A stretch of 64,000 nt of DNA from Isoetes taiwanensis (GCA_021234155.1 JAJEKV010000182.1:664383-728382); one strand, 5' to 3'; numbered from the stretch's first letter, positions 36,071-48,155 are shown. Numbers and translations are program-made. The notes: generated from the letters alone by a model not told the origin.

Positions 36071-37117
36071 GTTGAGAATTTGTCTATTTGTCAAGCAATC
36101 AAGTTAACACTTTAATTTTCAACCAACTACGAAATAGCACAAGATGTTAGTTGAAAAATTAAATACAATATCAAAACTTCTATCAAAGGTATTGTAGAAA
36201 TGGTATTAAGCAAAACATTGTAGCATTAGAAGTCAGAGACAATTTTGAACCCAGAGGGCATGGGCATTCATTTTGGATGAATCCTCAGATCAAAGCCTGC
36301 ATCACTACAACTCTCTTTTTATATGCATTTGGCAGTGCCGATTCATAGAAAATCGGCTCCATAATCTTCTCCACTACTTGACAGTTTTGCCTGATCACAA
36401 GGGATTTACATGTATATTACCCTTTTTAGCTATCCCTCGACCATATCTTCAATTAAAATACTAGGTTAAAATTACTTTAACCTTTAGCAAAGTTTAAACT
36501 TGACTTTAAATAGGTTCAACCTTAAACCTATTTAACCATGTAGTTCTCTAGCTAAGTTTAAACTTGACTTTAAATAGGTTCAACCTTAAACCTATTTAAC
36601 CATGTAGTTCTCTATGTCTGAACCAATGTCTTCAACTTTGATCACTGAAAAGACTCAACCCTTATTGTTCATACAGGCTATACTTATTATAATATGATCC
36701 TATCAGGATCATCTACTCCAAACTGCCTGCAAGTGATAAAGATCGCATGAGCAGGAGCAAGTATTTCGAGCATATTCTTATCTAGTTCATCTGGAAGTTA
36801 GCATTCCTGATGAGTTAGCATGTCGTACTTCTAGTAAAACCATTCTAGAACCAATAGTTCTGATTATGAACCCTGATCAATGGACTTTAAATGTAAGTTA
36901 GGTGCATATGATTATGATTAGCTATTACGCATGTTGTTATCTGTCAAGTTTTATGCCCATTATCTATACACCCAAGAAATATGAGCCTTAATTTGTTATG
37001 TATATGCTCTTCTTTAGAATTATGCGCCTTAATTTATTATGTTTAATTGAAACTGCTTATAGAATATCCTTGGAAAGTTAAATCGACTTTGATATTTGAT
37101 ATCTGACATTTTGAAGT
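36071..37117. other. putative LTR region and spacer
   Basis: The first few hundred bases should be the LTR of the minus-strand copia piece, but I could not find its TG start. Contains a 64-bp tandem duplication. No gene was seen. Confidence 0.45.
36491..36614. repeat. 64-bp tandem duplication
   Basis: AGTTTAAACTTGACTTTAAA starts at 36491 and 36555. The units are almost identical and each contains an internal inverted AATAGGTT...AACCTATT pair. Confidence 0.95.
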
Positions 37118-37615
37118 TATGGCAAGAAAAGTGCGTATTATCATGGGATCAGATTTAGACCACCTTGTGATGAAAGAAGATGAAGGAAGTTGCAGTGGTA
37201 TTAGACATGTTCGATATACCTTATGAGGTTGTCTTCTATGCAATCCTCTTACTATCAATTTAACTTATTCCTATTGCTTAGCATATTGCTTGGCACATTC
37301 CTATTGTTTAATTTTACATATTTGATGTAGGAATGGTGGTGTCCCTTACTACATATCCTGTCATTGGTGTTCCAGAGAAAGGATCATCATTATATGGTTA
37401 TGATTCATTGGTCTCAATAGTCCAGGTATGTTTTTAATATGTACGCAGTTCCCTTCAATGTTAATCATATATATATTCCCCTAACTTGCAAAAATTAAAT
37501 GTAGATGCCAAAAGGTGTGCTAGTAGCCACTCTTGGAATTCAAAATACAGCTAATGCATGCTTAATTGCTGCTTACATCCTTAAATCAAGTAACATAGAT
37601 TTGCAAGCAAGGTAT
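37118..37615 (+). pseudogene. AIR carboxylase (PurE domain) fragment
   Basis: Purine synthesis enzyme fragment: the PurE domain, C-terminal in the plant protein, acts on carboxyaminoimidazole ribonucleotide. Seen in order: KVRIIMGSDLDHLVMK (37129 on), then in another frame AVVLDMFDIPYEVVFYA (37192-37242), [20 protein letters not shown] (37332 on) with YDSLVSIVQ ending at a GT donor (37425/37426), and MPKGVLVATLGIQNTANACL (37504 on) to LQAR before another GT donor. The exon holding the SAHRTPE active-site region between 37242 and 37330 is missing, and there is a frameshift after VMK. The last two exons are still open and correctly bounded. The N-terminal PurK-type part is absent. This is a non-functional DNA-level copy. 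Confidence 0.9.
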
Positions 37616-38219
37616 ATCTATATAGGATATTGTGTCATATATGGAATTACAAACATTCAAGAAAACTCAGAAAAGAAGAAGAAATTTCAAAAGTAAAGAA
37701 AAAGGAAAGCCAGTCGAAGTAGGAGCAACTGTTTATTTTCCTTTTTTCCTTTTTATTTTTTGTGTCAAAGCAATTGCTACCTAACTAGTAGGATGGACCT
37801 TCCAGGGTTTCTACATATCAAGAGGAACCCAAAGCATCTGTGTCGTGAATAGGTTGGTCTTTCCAGTGTTATGAGAATTAAAAAAAATGCTATGTAAGAA
37901 AAAAACTGTTGAATTACTTCAACATTCTATATTAAAGGTTAATACACAAGTTGCCCAGGTATTTCGGAGTTTTTGGTAATAATAAATGGTAGAAGGGCTA
38001 CATAACAAAGGTTACTAGCATGCCCATCTAATTTGTGTGATGTTAGTGTTTTTTAATAGACTTAAGAATGCATTTGTTCATCTTATCTTATCTTATCTTA
38101 TCTTTATCTTATGCTCCTTTTCCCCATGAACTTTGTATTTAGGGGGGTATTCTATTCTAAAAATTTCTAAGCTGTTCAAGTGCAATAGTATAGCTCAAGA
38201 AGCTCAAGGTTACATTGTA
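37616..38219. other. unassigned, with (TTATC)n run
   Basis: A short TTATC microsatellite lies at about 38079-38112. No continuation of the PurE gene was recognised. Confidence 0.4.
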
Positions 38220-38428
38220 AAGTCGTATCATTGTTCTTCACTTGCCCCTCGCAAGAGGCGATTGATTTTTGAGGAGTATTTGGATGTGCACTCTTATGCT
38301 TAGGCAGGTTGCTTCACTCGGTGGGTCTCCGCTTATCCGCTGAGATTTTATTCCTGTCTCTGCATTTATACTTGTATTTGACTCTTTGATTGAATAAAGT
38401 CTGACGTCCTTCAACAAAAAAAACAAAA
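38220..38428 (+). mobile_element. possible LINE 3' end with A tail
   Basis: A GC-richer segment ends GATTGAATAAAGTC...TCAAC followed by an A-rich run (38414-38428), resembling a retroposon 3' untranslated end. No coding domain was seen, and no target duplication was found. Confidence 0.3.
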
Positions 38429-38989
38429 GGATTTGTTTGCTTGCAATATTATTATATATCACCAACTGAGTGCAATTGGATGGAAGGATTATTAAAGCAT
38501 ATCCTATCTATGATTGCTCAGAATGGCAGAAAAGGCCCTTTTTGTGATGGAGATTTTAACTCGTTGCAGGGTTGCATCATATTAGCTGAATGCATGATAG
38601 GGTTAAGTGAGGTGCTACAATACTATCGTTTGAAAGTTCCTGCTGGAAGTTCTTGTTGGCTAAATGCTCAATCTGTCGCATACCATGCATTTTTGAGAGG
38701 CTGAATGGACTTGTTTGGGTTCCATTCCCAAAAAAGCTTTTTCAAAATAACATGATCTATTGATGAAAGAGAAAAATGGCAAAAACTGAACGTAGAACAA
38801 ATATTTATGGACACAAATTTATCAATGATATTATATATGCTCATAAAATCGACATGTAGATGTCACAAAAAGGCCTAAATATTTTGTTACTCAAATATTA
38901 CAAAAAGGAAACTAGTTTGTCATAACTATGTAATTGAAGATCACAATCATGTTTGCAATAATAAAATAGGTTCGTTATAATAGAAAATA
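38429..38989. other. unassigned
   Basis: An 87-residue frame at 38441-38704 has no recognised domain. Confidence 0.35.
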
Positions 38990-39291
38990 TAACACAATTA
39001 TTGAAAAACCTAGATGTAAGCTCCACACAAACATGGTATGCAATTACCACAAATATAGCCATTGAGTCGAGACTACTATGATAGAAAATATGATGCAATT
39101 AATGAATAACTTGGATGTAAACTTGACACAAACATGCCATGCAATTGATAAAAATGTAGTCATTGTGTCCAGACTAATATGATAGAAGGAAGGAAGAAAG
39201 GAAGGAAGGATAGAGAATAGAATAGAATAGAATATCAAACAATTATCAAATAGTTGGGATGTAAGCTTGAAACAAACATGCCATGCAATTG
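38990..39291. repeat. minisatellite, about 102-bp unit, interrupted by a LINE
   Basis: GATGTAA.CT.-ACAAACATG-ATGCAATT words recur with starts near 39012, 39114 and 39259. The last gap is longer because of simple repeats at 39183-39235. A unit resumes at 39888 (AATGTAGTCATTATGTC) after a LINE insertion. Confidence 0.75.
39183..39235. repeat. simple repeats GGAA and AGAAT
   Basis: GGAAGGAAG-type repeats followed by three AGAAT units. The AGAAT unit is the complement of the ATTCT tails of LINEs at 57.6 and 59.1 kb, but no LINE body adjoins it. Confidence 0.8.
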
Positions 39292-39890
39292 CCACTGTGG
39301 CAGGTGGTGCACCGCTGTATCAGGGTGAATGTCCTTGTGAGTCAGTTTAGGCCGGGTGTGAGCCCTCTTTGCCCTTGTTGTGGCCTTCATCGTGAGACTG
39401 TGGAGCATTGTCTGGTTTTATGCCCTCACTTGCAGGTTGCCTGGGATTGGGTCAGGGCTCTGTTTCAGGTGAGATTGAATAGCCAACAATTGCTGCTTCA
39501 TGTATATCCTGGTGCTTGGCCGTTCGTACGGCAGCAAGCCTTGCATCTGTGCGTGGCTTGGTTGGTGTGGTTGATTTGGAAGCGGCGGCGGTTGTGGATC
39601 TTTCAGGGGATTCAGCAGCCTGCAGCCTCTCTGATTCCTCGACTCAGGTACAAGCTATTTCAAAGCTTTTTGGTGTTCCCGGGATTAGTAGAGCGGAAGT
39701 TTTCCATTTGGCGGGACTTCTTGGGTGTGGTAGATGGTGATGGCCAGTTTGTACAGCAGTAGAGTTGCAGTTGTTGTGGAGTGTCGAGGTATCACTGTCT
39801 CTTTGGGGCAGTTCTCCTTCCTCCTCACTTGCTTTGTAACATTACCATTCTTTTAATATATTGCTGACACAGTTCTTCAAAAAAAAAAAA
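39292..39890 (+). mobile_element. 5'-truncated LINE, RT zinc-binding C-terminus
   Basis: An open frame to 39762 encodes the C-terminal LINE domain: WQVVHRCIRVNVLVSQFRPG, the metal-binding CPCCGLHRETVEHCLVLCPH, and AWLVWLIWKRRRLWIF. It is followed by about 120 bp of untranslated sequence and an A tail (about 39877-39888). The upstream endonuclease and RT are missing, as expected from aborted reverse transcription. It has the same domain as the one inside 34909-35730. It sits inside the 102-bp minisatellite. Confidence 0.9.
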
Positions 39891-39979
39891 TGTAGTCATT
39901 ATGTCAATTTTGTGTTATACAGCCTTGATCAGGGATAGGTTCAATACTGTATACGTTTTATACTCAATACGTATTATTC

Positions 39980-42770
39980 GAATGATACGGCACATATTTG
40001 AATTACAATACGTCAAAAATACGGCAAACCCTACAGAAGTTGCTCCAGATAATCTGGATGAAAAGAAGGTATCTGGTTCGCAAGAATGTGGAAAAGATAT
40101 AGAAGCAGTTCCAATGGTGGTTGGTGAGGATGTTCATGATTCATCACCAGATGAAGAGATGGTAAAATGTTCCAATGATGAGTTGGCATGGCAAAGTCCT
40201 AAACAGCGTAAAAGTAAAGCCAGGGTGAAGCATAACCTGGATAACGGTGATATCATAGAGTTAAGCGGCTGGTGACGATTCATCTGAGGAGGAAGATAGG
40301 CACAAGGATACTGGTGATATTAGTGAGCATAACATGGACCAGGCCTTGGTATTATATAAGCCACAAGAAACTGAGGTAAAAGTGGGAAAAGCCTTATCAA
40401 AAAAGAGGAGGAAGAAGAAATCCAAAATACCTCATGCTTAAGATCATGTCTTGGAATGTGAGAGGAGCACGTTCATCTCCTCAAAAACGGCAGAGGTTGG
40501 CTAATTTAATTAAGGGAAAACTACCAAAATACCCTTATGAGTTTATATAATTACCAAAATGCCCTTATAAGTTTTAAAATTACCAAAATGCCCCCACACT
40601 CCTACTATACACAAGGGCATTTTGGTAATTTTGAAACTCATAAGGGTATTTTGGTAATTACACAAACTCATAAGGGTATTTTGGTAGTTTTCCCTTTAAT
40701 TAAACACATTAATCCAGATATTTTATGTATTCAAGAGCATAAATGTGATAGAGGCAGGGTTGTTCCAATGATGAATTTGTTTGGGAAGCAAAGTTCTGCT
40801 ATAATAAGTACTTCAGGCAAGGCTCGGGGTGGTACAATGATAGCCTGGAGTATGGATGTTCATGTCACATTTACAGCAAAAGATAAATTTGGAAGGTGGA
40901 AGCAAGGACTTCAAGAATGTGGTATCATTAATGTATATGAATCTATAATATTCCTAGAAAAAGAGCAACTTTATGGGCTTCTTTATGTAATAAAATGGAG
41001 AAAATGTGGCTTGGCTTTTAGTAGGGGATTTCAATATGGTCGAATCAGCACAAGACAGATTAGGTGGTGGACAGATTGTAAGCGGCTTTGAACGGCAGCA
41101 GTGGCAGAAGTTACTCTTTCAACATGGGTTTATGGAAGTTGATGGAGATTCATCTTACTTGGACTAATAATTGGGTTGGCCCAGGATTGTCACAGGCTCG
41201 TCATGATCGAATGTATGCAAATAGTGTGCTTTGTGATATATGTCCACGGTTATGGAGGCTTAATTATTTGGCACAAGCAATCTCGGACCATAATCCTCAA
41301 ATTCTTGAAAATCGTGAACTTACTCATAGTCGACAAAAGAGAAAAACGGTATTTAAATTGAATACTGGATGGTTGCCTAATGAGGAGTTTGAAGCAGGAT
41401 GTCAGGAGGCTTGGCAAAAGGCTTCATCTTAACAACATGGTATGCGAAGAATTGTTGAGGCTTTGGCAAATGTCAAGATTTTTGCGAAAAGGTGGGGAGC
41501 GCAACGAGTTCGTGAGACATTAAGTAATTTATATGTTGAATTAAAGGAGCTTAAGAAAGTGGGTACAGACTCTTTTAGATTGCAACAGGTTATTGATGCT
41601 ATTTGTGGTCTTGAAGTGGCCCAAATTCAATCAGCACGAGTTAAATCTGGATTAACCTGGCTGAAAGATGGAGATCATTGTAAGTAAGCTATTTTTTAGA
41701 GCTTCAAAGCAGAAGAGGTATGCAGCTACTATGCACTCTTTATCTCTGTCGGATGGGAGGGTAATGACAGAGCCAAATGAGATTAAGCGGTCCCTTACTC
41801 AATACTTTGAAACTTTTTTTAAGGTCAAACACTTGCCTCATGAAGATGTAATGCAGGATATTGTGCTTTCTAAGGTTCATGCAATTCTTTCACAAGAGGA
41901 ATCTCAATTGTTAGAGGCCCCACTTTCCATATCTGACGAGCAGCAACATTTGAGTTGGCTTCAGATAAATGTCCAGGTATGGATGGTATCCCTGTAGAAT
42001 TTTTTAAAAGGTGTTGGGAATGGACGTCAGTAAGCATTATGGAGGCCTACAAAGATTTGTGTACTTCACATCAATTTGATAGGATTTTGAATACGGGTTT
42101 GATTTCTCTTATTCCTAAAGTGAAAGAACCTGTGAGCATTCATGATTGGCGCCCAATAACTCTTCTATCTACTATCTATAAAATTATTGCAAAAAGCCTA
42201 TGCAGAAAAGACTTAAAATGTGTTTTGGGATTGAGAATAGATGCGGCTCACCAAAAGCTTTCTTCCAGGTCGGCAAATTTTTCATAATATAGTGGCAAAG
42301 ATATGAAGGAGTTCATTGGGCCCAATGTTCAGTCAAAATCTTCTATATTTAAAATTGATTTTGCTAAAGCTTATGATAGTGTGAAGTGGACTTTCTTGGA
42401 TGCCATGCTTTTGAAATTGGGATTTGAGTCCTGTTTCCGATCTATGATGCAAAAATGTTGATTTCTCGCTAAGGGGTAGTAATCAGATCATGGAGAACCA
42501 TTGGTGCTTTTTCCAATTAAATGTGGAATAAGGCAAGGTTGCCCTTTAGCTCCTTTTTTGTTTACTATAGTGGAAGAAGGACTTTCGCAACTATTGCATG
42601 AGGCTGAAAAGGATGGTTTGGTAAAGGGATTATTATTGGAGGAAGGTGAACAGGTTTTGGTTAATCAGTTTGCAGACGATACCTTCTTGCTAGTGGATGG
42701 TAAGAGAATAATGTGCAGATAATGGAAGAATGTAGGAGGAATCGGGAATGTAGAGTTAAAAAAAATAAAA
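39980..42770 (+). mobile_element. LINE ORF2: endonuclease and reverse transcriptase, decayed
   Basis: An acidic/lysine-rich lead-in (40020-40440) is followed by an APE-type endonuclease (MSWNVRGARSSPQKRQR at 40446; HINPDILCIQEHK near 40700; WNN-type TWTNNWVGPGLSQARHDRMY near 41158) and reverse transcriptase (MDGIPVEFFKRCWEW near 41980, LISLIPKV, DWRPITLLSTIYKI, FKIDFAKAYDSVKW near 42345, IRQGCPLAPFLFTI near 42525, catalytic FADD near 42670). Several frameshifts and stops break it. The zinc-binding C-terminus is missing and the sequence ends in an A-rich run at about 42760. A MITE interrupts the endonuclease at 40514-40694. Confidence 0.92.
40514..40694. mobile_element. 181-bp foldback MITE, Mutator-like target duplication
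   Basis: Begins GGGAAAACTACCAAAATACC and ends with the inverse. The identical 9-bp TTTAATTAA lies on both sides (40505-40513 and 40695-40703). Nine-base duplications are characteristic of Mutator-like elements. Each arm is itself built from repeats of ACCAAAATGCCCTTATAAGT, three on the left and inverted copies on the right. Removing the element and one duplication restores the host LINE frame (…RLANLIK HINPD…), so the boundaries are exact. Confidence 0.93.
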
Positions 42771-43547
42771 AAAAAATAATAATGTTACCTAATTCATTAT
42801 TCTATTCAAAACATATATAAATCATATTGTAATTTTTCTTTTTTCTTTTTTGTTCTGCGCCGTCATCTAAACTCTCCTTTAAGCGACACGTATTTTGGCA
42901 AAAACCATTTGTCGACACGTTATTCTGGCAGCGTTCGAGAAGCCTATTGCGCCGGAGGACACATGCCGGATCGTGGAAGAAAATCATGAAAGAAATAAAT
43001 AGTAGAAATCACAGAGGATTGAGGTTTCACGGGCAGGTTCTATAAAACATCTGTGGCAGACTCTGGAGTGCCAGAAAAGGGCTAATTGGGCCTAAGATGG
43101 GCCGCTTTTGGGTTAGAAGGGTCGGAATTGGAAGTAAGAGGAGGAATCTAGTTGAGAAAATGGGTTGCAGCAACGGGGTTTATTTGCAGCCGGATCGCTA
43201 CAGTGGAAACTGGATCTATGGAAATCATTTGAAAACAACCTGGAACAGGTCGATTCGGCCTGCTAAGGAGCCCTTTTGAAGGAATCCAGCATCAAATGGG
43301 TTGAATAAGAACTCAGAACAGCTTTTCTGCAATACCGGGAGGTGATCTAACTGCCTCGAAATCTACCAAAACCCAGTCGAATCCAGCCAGAATTAAGTAA
43401 AAAGGGTCGATTTGGGTTGGCTGCAAGCCGATTTGGCTTTAGGAGATGGTTAATCATGCCCAGTTGGGCCGGCCGTGCCCACAAAAGCTTCTGTGCAAAG
43501 GCCGTAAATTCAGACCCTTTTGGTCTACGTTATCTTTTTCTTGCTTA
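42771..43547. other. unassigned
   Basis: GC-richer than its surroundings, with short open frames (43097-43279) lacking domains. Probably transposon-derived, but no ends were recognised. Confidence 0.35.
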
Positions 43548-43575
43548 CTAGTAATGGTGCCCAGCGTTGCTGGGC
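43548..43575 (-). mobile_element. Helitron 3' terminus
   Basis: On the minus strand: hairpin GCCCAGC-AAC-GCTGGGC (43575-43559), ACCATTA, then CTAG (43551-43548) and T. It is the same family as 18201-18229: same hairpin layout and loop, with matched arm changes. The element should extend to higher coordinates. No 5' end was found. Confidence 0.7.
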
Positions 43576-46570
43576 ATAAGTTGGGTGCATGTAGATGATC
43601 AGAGAGAAGAAAAGAGCCAGACATAAACTAACTTTGTAGTCTTGAGATAAGTTTCACTTGAAATGTATTATAAACTTTAGAACTTCTTCATTCTAATATG
43701 GAAATTCATGGGCAAAGTTGGAGACATGTCATTATATGTGATAGTCGCTAATTTTACACCTTGTCTCTGTATATTGGAGGAACGGGTCTTACCATAAAGG
43801 ATTTTAAAGTTTCTCTTCTTTTTGCATTTATACACTTGTATTAAGAGATTGGCTCAAAAATATATGTATCTTCTTTTCATGGGCACCCAAACTGGTGAAT
43901 ATAAACATTGAGAAATAGAAAACCAAGTACAACATTGTTGGGCTATATATGGTTCGTGTTTATATGGCTTGTGTTTATGTGGTACCAGTCGATATAGAAT
44001 ATCATACTTTCACCTTTTTAATATAAAGAACTCTTGTGAGCTCATGCATTGTACTTGATCCATGCCGATAGATTAGAATTCTATCACTCATTTACAATTG
44101 TATGACGTGACAATTATGGAAAGATGAAATTGTTTGATTTTGTAATGCAATTTCCTAACTTTTCTATGCATATACAACCTCAAATTCATGACATCTCCAA
44201 AAAGAGCATAATGGCATTATTTTTGTGTGGTGTTCATGCACATGGTTTGGGGTACAAAAATGATTGGTTGTTGTAACTTCCTATTTTGCAGATTGCAACT
44301 GCCTTCACAGTATCATTGATTATGCTTGACCTTCATAATATAATGTTATAAGAAAAATACATATTGTATTGAAGTTGTATTGTCCATTGCCCCATTTTTT
44401 TTCAAATTTTCCTTGCAAAATGCAATAAAATTAAGCAAATGCTTGCAAACTGCAATAAAATTAAGCAAATGCGCTGATCTTTTATTGTGTTAGATCAATG
44501 CTTACCAAAACTAAAATACGATTGATTACATCCCAATTAGTTGGGCCTCTATCACATTACATACAAAAGGCATAGGTGATATTTGGTCTTTTAAGTTGCT
44601 TACTAAGATTAGACTATTAAGATTCTGATGATGCACAACCTAAAATGGTGTTGTCCTTTCGCAGCAGGCTCCAATTATAATCCTGAGAGATGCTCTATTT
44701 ATAATCATGGAACACGCATAGTATACGAAGCAACAAATGTAGGCTATCTAAAAAGCATTTCTAGTAGTTACTTTACCATGTGCAGGCAAGATTGAAGATA
44801 CTCCTTCCTCTTTTTAAATACGTCTAGAGCCATACTTTAAATTCTTTTAAGAAATGTCAATATTGAAATAGATATCTTAGATCCGAAAGCACATGTTGGT
44901 TAACATGATGCAAATATACAACACAACCAAGAGATAAAGGATTTGAAGCATCTACTGATCAATCCTTTTGATCAATCCTTTGGTCCGCAATTACTCGCAA
45001 AGTTTTTTCTATAGGTTTTTCCAATCAAAGTTAAAAAGCATGCATTTGAAGTCTTTAAATACACTTGTGTTCTTGACAAAGCCTAAAGTTCAAGAAAGAC
45101 TTTTAGAAAAGCATGGTCGAAGCGTTGCATGTTGCAGAGGCAACATCAAATTGATTTTGGCCGGTGAGCTCCCTCCTGTAGTGATCCCCGAATGACGGTA
45201 ATCTCCTGCACCATAAAAGAGGAGAAAATGTAGCTAAGGTCTTAAGGATATATAAACTATGGAAGTTTCTCTTTTTTCTTCATAGTGAGTACAACTTTCT
45301 CAAGGCAAATAATAACTTGATCTCAATAAGAGACATTCAAAAATGTGGTAGAAGAAAATATGAACATCTTAGTCAATCCCGAACTCATACAGCTCACCTT
45401 CATAACCTCTCTTTTCAAAAAAGAGTCTCAATTTGCAAGCTTTAAAATGTATTTAATCAAGGACAAAAGAACGTAATAAATTCCAACCAAATTGCTAAAC
45501 AAATTGCCTTTACAATATTTTAGCTCGACCAAACTACAATGCCATCATTGGGCTTTCATATCCTTCTCCTTGTTTAAAGACTTTCTTCATAACCTTCTTG
45601 TCATCTGTGACTTTTTCAACTACTTTCTAGGATAATAACTCAAGATCTAGTAGCATAGAATGTACATATGCATCAATTTCTATGGCATCTCAAAACTTAA
45701 AAATCTGTCTTTGTGAACTACAACAATTCAAATAGATTTACAGATTGTCATATCAGAAGTCCAACTAATTTCGTTTATTTGCATACCTTCAGAGGTTGTT
45801 TATATGCCATAGACCCAAGCCATATGTACTCGAAACACCTTCCCCTTTTTTCTGATCTAAGATTCATTGCTAGAGGATGATTGAAACAAAAGGCATCATA
45901 CATATACTGCACTTGGAGATATAGCTGCACATACAGCATCAGCCTTAAGACCTTGCTCCTCAAAGCCATCTGCAAAAACAATCTAAATATCATAAAATTG
46001 CTGACCAACCATTCATAGCCATAGTGCGAGACATTTTGGTCGTAGCCAGGTTCTGTACTGCATTATGAAGGCAGAGATACTTGATCCTTCAAGGCTTTAG
46101 ATGTTTCTACTGCTTTACATTGTGGCTTTCTTCTTTCAAGGCTGCAAAAAATGGGTGGAGAGGCTCGCCAAAGCAGGCCTTTGCACTTTTCCTACTTGTG
46201 TCTTCTGCTATCGGCTTAAGATTCGAAATAAAAATCTCTTTCTGTACGGGTCTTCTACGGCCGTCTTAAGATCGAAATAAAAAAGCTTTCTTTACAGCTT
46301 AAGATTCGAGTTTGTGTCAAAATTTTGTAACTTCTATTGCAATAATAATTCTGATTGTAACTTCTGATTGTAACTTCTGGTTTTTCACAACAATAATTAT
46401 TGAAATTTGGCCTCTAAAATAGGCCTAAATTTAATGAACTTGGTTGGGTTTAATTCCCAAAAGTCTTTCTGGTTTAAATTGAATAAACAAGAAAGAATAA
46501 TAAAATGATGTCTGATGTCATGTTTAAAATAAAATATGATTATATTGCCTTCTAGATTCTAGTGAATACT
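43576..46570. other. gene-poor stretch, possibly Helitron interior
   Basis: A 75-residue frame at 44968-45195 (KPKVQERLLEKHGRSVACC, then RGNIKLILAGELPPVV) looks exon-like but is unassigned. A decayed exon candidate lies at 45787-45969. No Rep/helicase domain was seen. Confidence 0.35.
45787..45969 (-). pseudogene. candidate orphan exon
   Basis: A 183-nt minus-strand stretch is bounded by an acceptor (TTTTTGCAG) and a donor (GAAG|GTATGC), in frame at both ends, starting MALRSKVLRLMLYVQLYLQV. A second frame (GFEEQGLKADAVCAAISPSA) also looks protein-like but has two stops. I do not recognise the family. Confidence 0.25.
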
Positions 46571-46572
46571 AG

Positions 46573-46598
<26 letters not shown>
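46573..46598. repeat. 26-bp T tract
   Basis: On the minus strand an A tail, which would suit a minus-oriented retroposon lying at higher coordinates. No body was recognised. Confidence 0.8.
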
Positions 46599-46603
<5 letters not shown>

Positions 46604-47646
46604 ATGCCACGTGTCACTACATGATTGGTTAAAGCCATATTAAAAACAACATTTATTTTTCTTATATGTCATAATAATGCTTTTTTATTTAAAAAATAAC
46701 TTGTAGATTTTATAGTAACTACATACCATATTGTGTAAAAACAATATATGAATTTTTTTCTCAAAAGACCATTGTAGATTTTTTTTGAAATTACCTATAT
46801 TTTTATGAGGAAAACAATAATGGAAAACAATGGCACCTTTTAAAAACTACATATGGAGACAAAATATCAACATAGAGAAAATTGGAAACATTTGAAAACA
46901 ACAATTATTTTTAAAATAATACATATGAATTTCTTGAAAATTACATATCATTTTTTGGGAAAACAATATCGACTTTAAAAAACTACAAGTGGAGAAAACA
47001 AAACAACACAAGTGGAGAAAACGCGTGGCTCCTCAAAAAAACAACAGTCAAGAAAAAAACTACACGTCGAAAAAGTTCGGTAAAAACAACAGTGAAAAAA
47101 AGGACACGTTGACAAAAAAACAAAAAAAGTGCCAGAAAAACCACAGTGGGATTTTTTGCCAAAAAACCACTCTCTTTGTGCAAATTAGGATAAATGGGCC
47201 ACGTGGACTTTTGGGGCCATTTTGGTGTTGTTTTTGGCATAAAACAACACTTCCGTACAAGTAAAAAACAATTGTGGATCAAAATTCGGGGTCAGTGTGA
47301 AACTTCAAAACAATATGGAATATTATAGCCTAAGCTGTTGAACCAAATTTCGAAGCAATTGTAGCTTAAGCAACTATAGATGGTCAATGAGAGTTATTGA
47401 ATTGTTGTAAATCCTACATCTTCTAAGCAACTCCATATTTGTCTTAGTGAACTTGCTTAAATAGCAATTTGAAAAGTGAGACTAGATTTTTCTGTGTCGT
47501 GGTGTTCTTATTTTAGCATAAGAAATTATTATGCCATAACAGTGAAGCTCCATGTTGTACGTTTGCATGCAAATGCCATAATGCATTTGGTATCATAGGA
47601 AGCAATCTGCGTGCTTATGATATGGTATGTTTTGGCTTAGACAAAA
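46599..47646. other. A-rich, low-complexity stretch
   Basis: Runs of AAAACAAC and AAAAACTAC dominate; open frames at 46983-47282 on both strands are products of this bias. A 51-bp repeat of the GGAAGCAATCTG word (47598 and 47649) leads into the next repeat. Confidence 0.5.
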
Positions 47647-48155
47647 GAGGAAGCAATCTGAGTGCTTATGATTTTGTATATTTGGCTTCTTAACAAAGAT
47701 AATGGAAAGTAAAATATAGAAGCATATGTATTTAGGGAGATGTAATATTCAGCTTCAATTCTTGCACTGATGTGCTTCAAGATATGAACTAATTCTTATT
47801 TAGAAAGCATAAGATAAAGAGAAAGATTTACGTCCACGGGGAACCCAATGGGCCATGGGACGAGCACAAAGCAAAGGACCTACCCCTGAAATAGAGAATT
47901 ATGGGACGGACCCCAATACAAGAAGAAAATAGCAAAGAAGCATGGATTTTGGAGGCACTAAGAATATTCCAACCATGGGTTGTGAGGCCAATGGTCTTGA
48001 ATGATAGCCGTGCCTCCCGTGTAGACTGCCCCTTTTTTTTGCAGCCTAGCCTCTCGTGCTTTACACAACTCTCCTCTTTGTCTGGTCAACTATTTCGGGG
48101 AGAGAATCTCCCGGATAAAAAAACTAGTATTCTTTAGGTGGTTGCCATGCTGAAG
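47647..48155 (-). repeat. 509-bp tandem duplication, copy 1 (LINE 3' end)
   Basis: Copy 1 of a direct duplication whose second copy begins at 48156. Its middle (from about 47820) contains GTCCACGGGGAACCCAATGG and CCATGGGAC, matching the minus-strand 3' untranslated region of the LINEs at 57.6 and 59.1 kb. So the unit includes a LINE 3' end on the minus strand. Confidence 0.8.

Noticed and set aside
46983-47282. Hydrophobic 99-codon frame on the minus strand
   Set aside because: Arises from A-rich low-complexity sequence; the opposite strand gives an equally long lysine/asparagine frame.
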